From JACKBK01 sp963707275 (GTDB lineage: Bacteria > Chloroflexota > Anaerolineae > JAAEKA01), in the NCBI GenBank assembly GCA_963707275.1, contig CAVPPH010000015.1, positions 201,904 through 265,903 on the forward strand: DNA of 64,000 nt. Reading direction: 5' to 3'. The notes below the pieces were generated by a model. That model saw only the letters and a program-made list of their open reading frames with translations. It had not been told where the DNA came from and did not search any database. Positions 46,092-55,788 of the stretch are shown in pieces; the stretch's first letter is position 1; each line of letters starts with the position of its first letter. A program made the translations under genes and the position numbers.

Positions 46092-46128
46092 TACAATGCG
46101 ATGCGTATGATAGCATGAAGCGGGTTCG

Positions 46129-47460
46129 ATGCGAAACACGGAAGGGCAGGCTTACATGGCGGCAAGCAATGCGGATGTGGTGATCGTTGGTTCGGGGCCG
46201 GGCGGCGCGACGCTGGCGCGGGAGTTGGCGCGCGCGGGCAGGCAGCGGGTGGTGTTGCTGGAACGCGGTATCGACTACCGCAGCAAACCCTACTACGGCA
46301 CTTATTTGGGCGCGCTGATCTACGCAGACCGGCGCAGCCTGCTATTTACGCAGGAAGGGCTGAACATCATCCGTCCGCTGATGGTCGGTGGGGCAACCAG
46401 CATGTATTGCGGTTGCGCCGCGCCGCCGCCGGCCTGGCTCAAAACGCGCTATGGCGTCGATATCGAGGCGGAGGTAGCGGACGTCTGGCTGGATTTGCAC
46501 ATTGCGCCGCTGCCGGCGGAGTTGCGCGGCGCGGCTTCGACCCGCATCGCCCAGGCCGGCCAGGCCTTGGGCTACGACTGGCGTCCGCAGCACAAGTTTA
46601 TGCAGCCGGCTCGTTCTGACAGGTTTGACTGCGGCGCAACCTGTATGTTGGGCTGCCGCTGCGGCGCGAAGTGGAGCGCCGCTGAGTATGTGGACGACGC
46701 AGTCGCGGCCGGCGTCGATCTGTGGACGCAGGCGCGCGTCGAGCGGGTGCTGATCGAGGACGGCCACGCGGTCGGTGTCGCCGGCAAGCGGGCCGGCAAG
46801 CCGTTTGTGCTGTGGGCAGACAAAGTGATCCTGGCGGCAGGCGGTATCGGCACGCCGCGCATCCTGCAGGCATCCGGGCTGCGCGGCGCGGGGCAGGGGA
46901 TGGCCATGGACACCACGGTGATGGTCTACGGCGAGGGAGCGGCGCGCGGCATCGGCAACGAGCCGCCCATGACGTGGTCGTGGGAAAACCGCGACGCCGG
47001 CTACATGCTCAGCACGCTGATGGACCCGTGGCTGCTCTATCCGCTGATCAACACGCTCAAGGGCCCCCAATATGCGCTGACGTGGCCGCGCTGGAACAAC
47101 CTGCTGGGGGTGATGATCAAGCTGACCGACGAGGTCTCGGGCGGCGTTTACCCGGACGGCAAGATCAGCAAGCCGCTGACGGCGCGCGACCGGGAGCGGC
47201 TGCGCGCGGCCGAGGAGGTCTGCGGGCAGATCCTGCTGGAGGCGGGGGCAAAGCGGGACACTATCTTTACCACGCCGCTGCGCGGCACGCATCCCAGCGG
47301 CACGGTGCGCATCGGCGACATGGTGGACAGCGACCTACAGACGGAGGTGCCGGGGCTGTATGTCTGTGACGCCAGCGTCTTTCCCAAAGCGCTGGGCCGC
47401 CCGACGGTGATCACTATCATCGGCCTGGCGAAGCGGTTGGCTCGGCGGCTAAGCGCATGA
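46129..47460 (+). CDS. GMC-type FAD-dependent oxidoreductase
   Basis: The 443-residue protein has an N-terminal FAD motif VVIVGSGPGGATLARELARAG. The middle contains CGATCMLGCRCGAKWSAAEY, similar to the Cys-rich segment of long-chain alcohol oxidases. AAGGIGTPRIL and the C-terminal HPSGTVRIGD and ASVFPKALGRPTVITIIGLA complete the GMC fold. It probably oxidises an alcohol; the substrate is unknown. A second Met at 46156, with GGCAGG before it, is an alternative start. The methyltransferase gene overlaps its end. Confidence 0.85.
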   Translation: MRNTEGQAYMAASNADVVIVGSGPGGATLARELARAGRQRVVLLERGIDYRSKPYYGTYLGALIYADRRSLLFTQEGLNIIRPLMVGGATSMYCGCAAPPPAWLKTRYGVDIEAEVADVWLDLHIAPLPAELRGAASTRIAQAGQALGYDWRPQHKFMQPARSDRFDCGATCMLGCRCGAKWSAAEYVDDAVAAGVDLWTQARVERVLIEDGHAVGVAGKRAGKPFVLWADKVILAAGGIGTPRILQASGLRGAGQGMAMDTTVMVYGEGAARGIGNEPPMTWSWENRDAGYMLSTLMDPWLLYPLINTLKGPQYALTWPRWNNLLGVMIKLTDEVSGGVYPDGKISKPLTARDRERLRAAEEVCGQILLEAGAKRDTIFTTPLRGTHPSGTVRIGDMVDSDLQTEVPGLYVCDASVFPKALGRPTVITIIGLAKRLARRLSA

Positions 47461-48080
47461 TTTCGCCAACCGAGCAAAACCTGGACGAGGCGCGTCGCAC
47501 CTGGGATCAGACCGCCGCTGCGTTTGATCAGGAGCCTGATCATGGACTGCGTTCTCCCGGGGTGCGCGACGCGTGGACGGAACTGCTCAGGTCCTGGCTG
47601 CCGGGCCGCGGCGCGGCCATTCTGGATGCCGGCTGCGGCACCGGGTCGCTCAGCGTGGTCATGGCCGGGCTGGGACACCACGTCACCGGGATCGACCTCT
47701 CGCCCGCGATGATTGCCCAGGCGCGTGCCAAGGCGCAGGAACAAGGGCTGTCTATCGACTTCCAAGTCATGGACGCATCTGCGCCGCAGTTTGCCCCGCA
47801 GTGGTTTGACGTTATCCTGTGCCGGCACCTGTTGTGGATGTTTCCGCAGCCCGCGCAGGTACTCGACCGCTGGGTGAAGCTGCTCAGGCCGGCCGGCCGG
47901 CTGATCCTGGTCGAGGGCTACTGGGAGACCGGCGGTGGCCTGCGCGCAGAAGATGTCGTCGCGGCGCTGCCGGTCGAGGTCGGTGCCGTGTCAGTGCAGA
48001 CGTTGAGTGACCAGCCGGACTTGTGGGGGAAGAGTGTGACCGACGAGCGGTTCGCGGTTGTCGCTTTGAACAATCTGTAG
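47457..48080 (+). CDS. Class I SAM-dependent methyltransferase
   Basis: The 207-residue protein has motif I ILDAGCGTGSLSVVMAGLG, the acidic loop VTGIDLSPAMIAQAR, and DVILCRHLLWMF with LRPAGRLILVEGYW further on. It has the standard class I methyltransferase order. The acceptor is unknown. It overlaps the GMC oxidoreductase by four bases (ATGA), so the pair likely act on one substrate pathway. Confidence 0.9.
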   Translation: MISPTEQNLDEARRTWDQTAAAFDQEPDHGLRSPGVRDAWTELLRSWLPGRGAAILDAGCGTGSLSVVMAGLGHHVTGIDLSPAMIAQARAKAQEQGLSIDFQVMDASAPQFAPQWFDVILCRHLLWMFPQPAQVLDRWVKLLRPAGRLILVEGYWETGGGLRAEDVVAALPVEVGAVSVQTLSDQPDLWGKSVTDERFAVVALNNL

Positions 48081-48105
48081 CTTCAAGTTGAAAGGACTCG
48101 TACTG

Positions 48106-48975
48106 ATGGCAAAGCACGCCATTGATCAGGTAAGCGAGGACCATAAACCCGTCGTTCGGCGCAATACGTTCGAGACAGTGACCGTCAACGTCTTCGGGGA
48201 GATTGTCGAACGCCAGCCGTGTGTGGCCGAAGAGTTCGTTGAAAACCTGGGCGGCGGCGTGACGCTGGAGATGGTCGTCATTCCCAGCGGCCGGTTTCTC
48301 ATGGGGTCGTGCGCCGGAGTTGGGTACGACGACGAGTGTCCCCAGCACAGCGTCAGGATTCCCGCGTTCCTGGTCGGAAAATACACGGTCACGCAGGAGC
48401 AGTGGGCCGCAGTGATGACTTGGGCGCCGCCGTATCGCTGTGCGGGCGCCAGGCACCCGGTAGACAGGGTATCCTGGAACGATGGGCAGGAGTTCTGCCG
48501 GCGCCTGTCAAAGAAGTTGGGACGCAGCTATCGACTGCCAAGCGAGGCAGAGTGGGAATATGCCTGCCGCGCCGGGAGTGCGACGCCATTCTGCTACGGA
48601 GAAACGATTATAACTCAACTGGCGAACTACGTCGGAGAGTACTCCTTCCGGTCCGAACCAAAAGGAGTGTACCGGCACGGGACGACAGAAGTTGGCAGCT
48701 TTCCTGCGAACGCGTTTGGCATCTACGATATGCACGGAAACGTCTGGGAGTGGTGCGCGGATTCCTGGCATGATAACTACGCCGGAGCGCCAGGCGATGG
48801 CAGCGCCTGGCAGGGTCGTACCGGTGCAGAACGTGTCCTGCGCGGCGGCTGCTGGCACGATCCGCCCAACCTGTGTCGCAGCGCAGCTCGTCTGAGAAGC
48901 GCTGCGCACGAAGGCGAAGATTTCTTTGGCTTTCGGGTCGCGCTGACGCTGCTGCTGCCCGCTACTTCAGGGTGA
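48106..48975 (+). CDS. Formylglycine-generating-enzyme (SUMF1)-like protein
   Basis: The 289-residue protein has an N-terminal leader followed by LEMVVIPSGRFLMGS, CPQHSVRIPAFLVGKYTVTQEQW, PVDRVSWNDGQEFC, YRLPSEAEWEYACRAGS, GIYDMHGNVWEWCADSW and VLRGGCWHDPPNLCRSAARLR. This matches the FGE-sulfatase family. Cys in GGCW and LCRSA lie near the family active-site region, but whether they form the copper-binding Cys pair is uncertain. Many bacterial members are not true sulfatase activators. An AAAGGA precedes the ATG; an upstream TTG is an alternative. Confidence 0.87.
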   Translation: MAKHAIDQVSEDHKPVVRRNTFETVTVNVFGEIVERQPCVAEEFVENLGGGVTLEMVVIPSGRFLMGSCAGVGYDDECPQHSVRIPAFLVGKYTVTQEQWAAVMTWAPPYRCAGARHPVDRVSWNDGQEFCRRLSKKLGRSYRLPSEAEWEYACRAGSATPFCYGETIITQLANYVGEYSFRSEPKGVYRHGTTEVGSFPANAFGIYDMHGNVWEWCADSWHDNYAGAPGDGSAWQGRTGAERVLRGGCWHDPPNLCRSAARLRSAAHEGEDFFGFRVALTLLLPATSG

Positions 48976-49765
48976 ACCCCTGCTGCGCCAGCGCCGCGCG
49001 CAGGTGGACTCGCTTCGGCTCCGAGACACGCCGGGCGGAGTGTTCGCTCCAGCCGTAGTCTTCCATCTCCCCCTCTTTTCCCGGCACAGCCACCTGTCGG
49101 CCGGCGTAGATGCCAGTTTCCGCCATCGCCCGGTCGTAGCTTTTCACCAGCGCCTCTTCGTCGCTGGCGTCATAGCGTTCCCAGTGCAGCACAGCCTCCA
49201 GCGGCAGCCGCGGCCGCGGGCGATGCTCGCCGTCGGGCCAGCCCAGCGTCATGCCGCTGATGGGGAACACCAGTTTCGGCAGTTCTAGCAGCTCGATCAC
49301 ATCCAAAGGTTGGTTGCGGATCGCGCCGATGTAGCACATCCCCAACCCCAGCGACTCGGCGGCCAGCGTCGCGGTTTGCATTGCGATGGCGGCGTCTACG
49401 GCAGCCAGCAGGAAGTTCTCGACGTACTGGCTGACCTGGGTGTAGCCGCGCAGCTCGCTGGCCCGCTCCAGCCTTGACAGGTCGGCACACCACGCCAGAA
49501 ACACTGGCGCCTGTGCGATGTGTGCCTGATTGCCGCATAGCTCCGCCAGAAGCGCCCGTCTGGCGGGATCGGTCACCGCGACGACGCTGAACATCTGCAG
49601 GTTGGAGGAGGTGGAGCTGCGCTGGCCGGCCGCCACGACTGCTTCCACCGTGGCACGCGGCAGCGGCTCAGGCCGGTAGCGGCGCACCGACGCGTGACGA
49701 TAGATCTGCTCGAAGACCTCGCTGGCGATCCTCGGGGTGTCCAGTCCGTCGCTACGTTCGCTCAT
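48962..49765 (-). CDS. NADPH-dependent nitroreductase (NfsA-like)
   Basis: The 267-residue protein has the nitroreductase opening IYRHASVRRYRPEPLPRATV, AGQRSSTSSNLQMFSVVAV and AAMQTATLAAESLGLGMCYIGAIRN. PISGMTLGWPD is typical of NfsA-like flavoproteins. It binds FMN and reduces quinones or nitro compounds. Its start overlaps the end of the LysM gene by 14 bases, and its end overlaps the FGE-like gene on the opposite strand. Confidence 0.9.
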   Translation of the reverse strand: MSERSDGLDTPRIASEVFEQIYRHASVRRYRPEPLPRATVEAVVAAGQRSSTSSNLQMFSVVAVTDPARRALLAELCGNQAHIAQAPVFLAWCADLSRLERASELRGYTQVSQYVENFLLAAVDAAIAMQTATLAAESLGLGMCYIGAIRNQPLDVIELLELPKLVFPISGMTLGWPDGEHRPRPRLPLEAVLHWERYDASDEEALVKSYDRAMAETGIYAGRQVAVPGKEGEMEDYGWSEHSARRVSEPKRVHLRAALAQQGFTLK

Positions 49766-50999
49766 AGGGGCGCATTCCGTCGTAGATGTACAGCATACCG
49801 GTCCAGCGCGTCTGCCCTGTGTCGTCGGTGGCGAAGAGCAGCAGCGCGTCGTCGGCCGCGTCCGGCCCCCAGCCGGTCGAGTAAATGACGTGGCTGATAG
49901 TGGGCGGAAAGGTGACTGCGTCGCCCAGCAGATTGCGGGCATCCACCGTCAGATCGACCGTGACATCGCCGGGGCCGAGCAATATCTGGCGCAGTTGAAT
50001 CAGTGCCTGATCTGAGCTCAGCACCAGATCTTCGGAGCGGAAGAACGCCAACGTCCAAGGATCACTCAGCAACGTTTCGATGGCAGCGTAGTCCTTCTCC
50101 TCCAGCGCGCGTTTCAGTGTTTCGATGGCAGCGTCCAACTCTGAACCGCGCAGCATGACCACCACCGACGCCAGGTGCTCAATGGCGCCGTCGTTCGGAT
50201 CGACGCTGTAGACCTGTAAACGGCCCGGCTGGCTGTTGGCGGGTACTTCGTAGGTAACGGTGCCGATGAACGGCGCGGCGCTGCCCAACGCGTTGCTGGC
50301 AGCCGTCCTGCGCTGGCCGATCTCGAATCCTGTTGCGTCCAGAACGCGCAGAACCAGTTCGCCATCGCCGGCTGAGCCGAAACCGGCCACCAGCAGCGGA
50401 CTGGTAACTGTGATCCCCAGGGTCGGCGAGATGATGGTCAGCGCTTCGCAGCCGCCTGGACAGGTTGGCAATGCAGGCGGGCTGGCAGGCAAGTCAGGGA
50501 TGCCTGCAGGCGGCGGGGTGAACATGGCTGGAGGCGGCTCGACCACGGGAATCAGCAGACGCTGGCCAATGAAGAGGGTGACAGAACTGGCCAGATTGTT
50601 GGCCAGCAGGAGATCCTCCACGGTCACGTCGTAGAGCGCTGCGATCTCCTGAAGCGTCTCGTTGCGGCTGACAAGGTGGATACTGCTGGTCTGATCGGAC
50701 GGCGCGGGCACCACCAGCCGCGTGCCAGCCTGCAAGACTCTTCCCGGCATCAGGTTGTTAGCTCGCGCCAGACTGAGCAGCGTCACGCCGTAGCGCGCAG
50801 CGATGCCTTCCGCCGTTTCACCGGTAATCGTGACGTGTATTTGTGAACGCGGCGGATCCTCGCGCGCGGCAACCATCATCGGTGCCGTCAGCATCATCAT
50901 CAGCGCCAGCAGCGCGCCCAGCAGTGCACGTCTTTGGGTATCAGGGAGCACGGGCTGGCGGACTCGCGAGGAGATCGCTCGCGCTGTGGTTTCTTGCAT
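49752..50999 (-). CDS. Secreted LysM protein with Gmad2-like domain
   Basis: The 415-residue protein has a signal segment (LLGALLALMMMLTAPMMVAA). Two LysM domains follow (HVTITGETAEGIAARYGVTL and HLVSRNETLQEIAALYDVTV), then a Pro-rich linker. A Gmad2-type immunoglobulin-like domain (IISPTLGITVTSPLLVAGFG) and a C-terminal region of unknown fold complete it. LysM binds peptidoglycan or chitin, so it is probably wall-attached. Nothing else was seen in the 51000-51260 gap apart from a weak hairpin at 51134-51170. Confidence 0.85.
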   Translation of the reverse strand: MQETTARAISSRVRQPVLPDTQRRALLGALLALMMMLTAPMMVAAREDPPRSQIHVTITGETAEGIAARYGVTLLSLARANNLMPGRVLQAGTRLVVPAPSDQTSSIHLVSRNETLQEIAALYDVTVEDLLLANNLASSVTLFIGQRLLIPVVEPPPAMFTPPPAGIPDLPASPPALPTCPGGCEALTIISPTLGITVTSPLLVAGFGSAGDGELVLRVLDATGFEIGQRRTAASNALGSAAPFIGTVTYEVPANSQPGRLQVYSVDPNDGAIEHLASVVVMLRGSELDAAIETLKRALEEKDYAAIETLLSDPWTLAFFRSEDLVLSSDQALIQLRQILLGPGDVTVDLTVDARNLLGDAVTFPPTISHVIYSTGWGPDAADDALLLFATDDTGQTRWTGMLYIYDGMRPYERT

Positions 51000-51260
51000 C
51001 AGATCCTCCGTTGCGGCAAAGCCGCGCGTAATGGCTGTCGTGAGCTCCCAAAGGATTCCGATGGCGACGACGAAAGAGAGGTCAGCCTATTGGGTGGCCT
51101 GGTGTGGCCTCCAGACAGTGGATATAGATCACCGATTGCCTGATGGCAGCGCCATCAGATCAAGGCAATGAAAACGGCTACGTAAAGCAGCACGCCAGAT
51201 ATGTAGACGTTGCGAACCCCCCGTGAGATACGGGAAACAGAGCGAGCTGACGAAACGTGG

Positions 51261-53769
51261 TCAGGCGCGCAGTTGGACGAGTTTCTCAACCAGCGCGCTG
51301 TACTCGGCCAGCAATTCCTCGGCCTCTTCGTCAGTGCCGGCTTCGGCAGTCACATGGAACATCGGCCGGTCAGGGTCAGGGCGGACCAACACCCAACGCT
51401 CGCCGTCCAGCGACAGCTTGATGCCATCGATCATCTGGACGTCGTTGTCGCTGGCCTGGCTTTGCAGGCGACGCATGACCGCGCCCTTGCTGTCCCAGGC
51501 GCAGTGGACGGTGGATGAAACGGTGTGAATGGGTGGCAGGCCAGCCACGACGTCCTGCAAGCGCACCTCGTGCTGCGCCAGACATTGCAGGAGCATCACC
51601 ACTGCCATCATGCTGTCGGCCACCGGCTGGAAGCGCGGGAAAAGGAAGAAGCCAGTGCCGTCGGCCGCCAGCACCACGTCGGCGTGGCTCGCGGCCTGCA
51701 TGATGGATGCCTGATCCACCGCGGTGCGGATCACAGTGCCGCCGTGCCGCTGCGCGACCTGATCCAGCACCGCCGACTGGTTGACCGGCACGGCGACTGT
51801 GCCACCAGGCCAGGTACGCAGCGCGAGATCCACCATCGCCGCGCAACTGATGGCCTCCGGCACCTGCGCGCCAGTGTGGTCGGCCAGAAACATCTTTTCG
51901 CCGCCCACGTCCAGCCGCACACCCAGGTCACTGCCCAGCGCGTTGACGATCACGCCCAGTCGCCTGCGCTCCGCCAGGAAGACCTCCTCGTCGAGCGAGA
52001 TGTAGGAGGGATCGACGCGCGCGCCCAGCGGCGTGGTGTTGACGCCCAGAATCTGCAGAATGTCAGGCAGCACCTGTGAGGTGGAAGCGAAGGCGTAATC
52101 GACCACGACGTTGAAGCCTGCGGCACGGATCACTTCCTGGTCGACGGCAGCCAGAAATGCGGCTGTGTAGAGTGAAATTGCGTCGCTGGCGTAAGTGATC
52201 TGGCCGATCCCATCCATGAAGGCGCGGCGGAAATCCTCGCGGAAGAAGACCCGTTCGATGTCCCGCTCTTCGTGCTTGCTCAGGTTCATGCCGTCAGGGC
52301 CGAAGAAGCGGATATCCACCACCCGTTGGTCAAATGGCGAGATGCGTACGTGGACGCCGCCGGAAGCAGGCGAGTTGGCGGTGTAGTGCCGCGCCACCGG
52401 GATTGGCACCGTTTGCAGGTCGGTCACGTTCACGCCGGCCGACGGCAGCCCGGAGATGACGGCCCGCTTGAGCATGCGTGAGCCGGCGTTCTGGTCGCGG
52501 TTGATGGTGACTATCGAGCCGCGCGGCAGGGTGGCGCCAAAGGCCGCTCCCAGACGTGCGGCGAACTCCGGCGTCAGATCGACGTTGACCACGCCGGTGA
52601 CGCCGTAGCGACCAAACAGCACGCGCCGCCCCTGGGATCCCCAGATGATGCTGCTCTTGACGATCGCGCCCGGGTCTACCTCCTTGCCAGGCCACAGCTT
52701 GACGCCGGTGTGCAGCACGGCGCCTTCGCCGACAATGCTGTTGTCGCCCACCACGACGCCCTCGTAGAGCGCAGATTTCGGCGCGCAGGCTGCACTGGCG
52801 GCTGACAATCGCGCCGCGCAGCTCGACATCCTCGCCGATGTAGCAGTTACGCCAGATAATGCTGCGGTCGATGTGAGCGCGGCTGTCCACGATGGTGTAG
52901 TCGCGCACCACGGAGGGGCCGCGGATCACCACGCCGCCCTTGATCTGCACCTCATTGCCCAGGTAGATTGGCCCGAAAAGCTGGGCGTCGGGCGCGATGT
53001 CCACGTCCTTGCCAACCCAGATGTCGCCGCCGATGTGCCTGCCCAGGGTAGCGGTGGGAAATACCAGCCCGCGCAGCAGATCGGCGTTGGCGCGTCGGTA
53101 CTCAGTGAAGTTGCCGATATCGCACCAATAGCCGGGCGCGGCGTAGCCATAAAGGGGCGCGCCGCTGTCCAGCATCCTGGGGAAGACCTGGCTGGCCCAG
53201 TCGAAGGGCGTGTTGGCGGGTATGCGATCCAACACGGCGGGGTCCAGCACGTAGATGCCGGTGTTGACCGTGTCAGAGGCCACCTCGCCCCAGCTCGGCT
53301 TTTCCAGGAAACGCGTCACCCGGCCATCCGGGTCGGTCACGATCACCCCGTAGTCCAGCGGCTCGGCGACGTGGTAGAGGACGATGGTTGCTTCGGCCCG
53401 CTTGCGCTCGTGATAGGCAATGATCTCGCTCAGGTTGAAGTTGGTCAGGGCGTCGCCGCTGATCACCAGGAACGTCTCGTCCAGATATTGGCGCGCGTTG
53501 GCGACACTGCCGGCTGTCCCCAGAGGCGTGTCCTCCACAACATAGCGGATATTCACGCCATAGCCGCTGCCGTCGCCAAAGTAGTCCTCGATGGTGGAGG
53601 CCATGTACTGCAACGTCATGATCACGTCGGTGATCCCGTGCTCGCTGAGCAGCGTCAGGATGTGTCCCAGGACGCCCTGGTTTGCCAGCGGCAGCATCGG
53701 TTTCGGCCTGCCGACGGTCAACGGTCGCAGGCGTGAGCCCGCGCCGCCAGCCATTACAACAGCTTTCAT
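51261..53769 (-). CDS. NDP-sugar nucleotidyltransferase fused to degenerate phosphomannomutase domain (one frameshift)
   Basis: The N-terminal nucleotidyltransferase has VVMAGGAGSRLRPLT, LANQGVLGHILTLL, TPLGTAGSVANAR and VISGDAL. A left-handed beta-helix follows (WVGKDVDIAPDAQLFGPIYL). After a surplus base near 52785 the other frame carries a phosphomannomutase-like region. In that region the phosphoserine loop TASHNP is absent (GGVHVRISPFDQRVVDIRFF), and the metal loop DGDxDR reads DGTGFFLFP. It may make GDP-mannose or a related sugar nucleotide, with the second half regulatory. The total length is about 836 residues. Confidence 0.87.
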
Positions 53770-53794
53770 GCTATCGTGTCCTTCGGGTGGGCGA

Positions 53795-54808
53795 TCATCT
53801 TCGGCCTCGACTCGTCAGCTGCTTTGCCAGCGCCGCGCCGCCCTGGCCGCCGGCGTAGTCGCCCAGCGTGGCCGGCACGATGCGCACCTTGTCGGCGTCG
53901 CGCTGCTGAAGGTAGTAGGTGCGCGCGGTCGCCCGGATTGGCTCCAGGAAATCGTCGCCCAGCGCCTCGACCACGCCGCCGCCAAAGACGATCATTTCCG
54001 GGTCGAGCACGTTGACCAGATTGGCGGTCAGCAGGCCAAGGTAGAACTGCACCTGCGACATCACCGCGATCATCAGCTTGTCGCCCCCATCCATGGCGCT
54101 CTTGATCACGCCGCTGGTCAGGCGGTCCTTGCCGTCGGGGCCCAACGCCTCGGCCAGGACGGAGGCGTGGCCGGCCGCCAGCGCAGCGCTGACCTCGCGC
54201 TCGATGGCGGTGCGGCTGGCGACCGCTTCCAGGCAGCCCCGCTTGCCGCAGCCGCAGATCGGGCCGTTAGGAACGATGATGGTGTGGCCGATCTCGCCGG
54301 CTGAGTTGCGCGCGCCGCGGTGCAACTGGCCGTCGATGATCAAACCGCCGCCCACGCCCGTGCCGACAAAGATGCCGACCATGTGGCTGGTTCCCTGACC
54401 CGCGCCCATCTGGTGCTCGCCCAGCGTGCCCAGGTTGACGTCGTTGTCGACAAAGACCGGCACGTTGAGCCGCTCGGAAAGCATGGCCGCCAGCGGGATT
54501 TCCTGCCAGCCGGGCAGGTTGGGAGCTTCAACCACGACGCCGGTCTGGAGGTTGACGGGGCCAGGCGCGCCGACGCCGGCCGCAATCACAGCTTTCGCGT
54601 CTATTTTGGCGGAACTCAGGGCGCTCTCGGCAGCCGCAGCCATCCGATCAACAACCCCTTCGGGGCCAAGTTCGGGCTTGGTCTTTTTCTTTGCCTCGCC
54701 GACGATTTCGCCCTTCTCGTTGACCACCAGCGCCATGATCTTGGTACCGCCCAGATCGATGCCGAGCCGGTACTGCTTGCGGATTCGTGAGCTGCGGGTC
54801 TTTGCCAT
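53795..54808 (-). CDS. ROK-family sugar kinase (glucokinase-like)
   Basis: The 337-residue protein begins YRLGIDLGGTKIMALVVNEKG (ATP-binding). It contains VGAPGPVNLQTGVV, VDNDVNLGTLGEHQMGAGQ and the ROK zinc motif ICGCGKRGCLEAVAS. The last part, MIVFGGGVVEALGDDFLEPI, is typical. It phosphorylates glucose or a related hexose. GGAG is nine bases before the start. It lies just upstream of the nucleotidyltransferase gene on the same strand, which fits sugar-nucleotide supply. Confidence 0.9.
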   Translation of the reverse strand: MAKTRSSRIRKQYRLGIDLGGTKIMALVVNEKGEIVGEAKKKTKPELGPEGVVDRMAAAAESALSSAKIDAKAVIAAGVGAPGPVNLQTGVVVEAPNLPGWQEIPLAAMLSERLNVPVFVDNDVNLGTLGEHQMGAGQGTSHMVGIFVGTGVGGGLIIDGQLHRGARNSAGEIGHTIIVPNGPICGCGKRGCLEAVASRTAIEREVSAALAAGHASVLAEALGPDGKDRLTSGVIKSAMDGGDKLMIAVMSQVQFYLGLLTANLVNVLDPEMIVFGGGVVEALGDDFLEPIRATARTYYLQQRDADKVRIVPATLGDYAGGQGGAALAKQLTSRGRR

Positions 54809-54880
54809 GCTGCGTTTCTCCTGTGCCTTGCCTGGAAGTTCAACTCTTTCGGAAAAGATGAACGTCTTCGAAACAATTCG

Positions 54881-55516
54881 CTACCAGCCGAAGCGCTCTT
54901 CGCGCCAGTACTCGCCGTTCATGTGGTAGCCGTTGCGCTCCCAGAAGCCGGGACGGTCGCCAGCCATGAACTCGATGCCGCGGATCCACTTGGCGCTCTT
55001 CCAGAAGTAGCGCTTGGGCACCAGCAGCCGCAACGGCCAGCCATGCTCCGCGGTCAGCGGTTCGCCCTCGTACTCCCAGGCGAACATTGTCTCTTCGTCG
55101 TCGAGGATGTCCAGCGGCAGGTTGGTGGTGAAGTTGTTTTCGCAATGCGCCATCAGATGGCTGGCGTCCAGCGAGAATTTGACGCCCGCGGCCTCGATGA
55201 AGTCGCGCCAGCGCACGCCGGTCCAGGTGGTATCCAGCTTGCTCCAGCGGGTCACGCAGTGGATGTCAGTGGTCAGGGTAGTCTCAGGCAGCGAGCGGAA
55301 CTCGTCCCAGGTCAGCGTGATCGGCGTTTCCACCAGGCCAAAGACGCGAAAGTCCCAGGTCGCCAGTTCGATGGCTGGCACGCTGCCGTAGTGTAGCACC
55401 GGGAACTTCTCGGTGACGAACTGGCCGGGCGGCACGCGTCCGCCCTTGTTGTCGCCAGGCCGGTTTTTCACGCGTCGCAGTCGCTCAACTCGTTTCAATG
55501 GGTTCTCAAAACTCAT
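54881..55516 (-). CDS. Sulfite-oxidase-like molybdopterin oxidoreductase
   Basis: This 211-residue protein has the sulfite-oxidase fold core, with TTDIHCVTRWSKLDTTWTGV (Cys ligates Mo) and the C-terminal segment EHGWPLRLLVPKRYFWKSAKWI. It is short, like the YedY/SorA-type single-domain proteins, and has no signal peptide or haem domain. The substrate is unknown. GGAGG lies five bases before the start. It may use an electron partner elsewhere. Confidence 0.87.
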   Translation of the reverse strand: MSFENPLKRVERLRRVKNRPGDNKGGRVPPGQFVTEKFPVLHYGSVPAIELATWDFRVFGLVETPITLTWDEFRSLPETTLTTDIHCVTRWSKLDTTWTGVRWRDFIEAAGVKFSLDASHLMAHCENNFTTNLPLDILDDEETMFAWEYEGEPLTAEHGWPLRLLVPKRYFWKSAKWIRGIEFMAGDRPGFWERNGYHMNGEYWREERFGW

Positions 55517-55788
55517 CGTGTCCTCCAGTAAAGTATGTTCTAAACCGCCAGCCTCAGCCAGCTACTATCCGCAAACCCAAAAATGTTGATTATGTCACGT
55601 CAAGTAAATTCGCCGCTCTGGCCGGTCTCGGACCGAGTCGCATTTTCCGCGATTGCGGTGCGGCACACCCATGTAGCTCTCAGATGAGACCAGCCGCGAC
55701 CCTGCTTTGAAAATAGCGCCTCACAGTGACATTTTCATCGATGGTTGTGCGAATAGCGCAGTCCCGGATGAGACCAGCCGGGATCCTC
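55517..55788. repeat. Intergenic region with repeat fragments shared with the 39-kb region
   Basis: The gap contains TGAAAATAGCGCCTCAC (55708-55724) and CATTTTCATCGAT (55730), both also at 39 kb. GATGAGACCAGCCG occurs twice, near 55684 and 55768. No gene is seen. Confidence 0.6.

Noticed and set aside
51134..51170. Hairpin after the nucleotidyltransferase gene as a terminator
   Set aside because: The stem is imperfect and no T tract follows.
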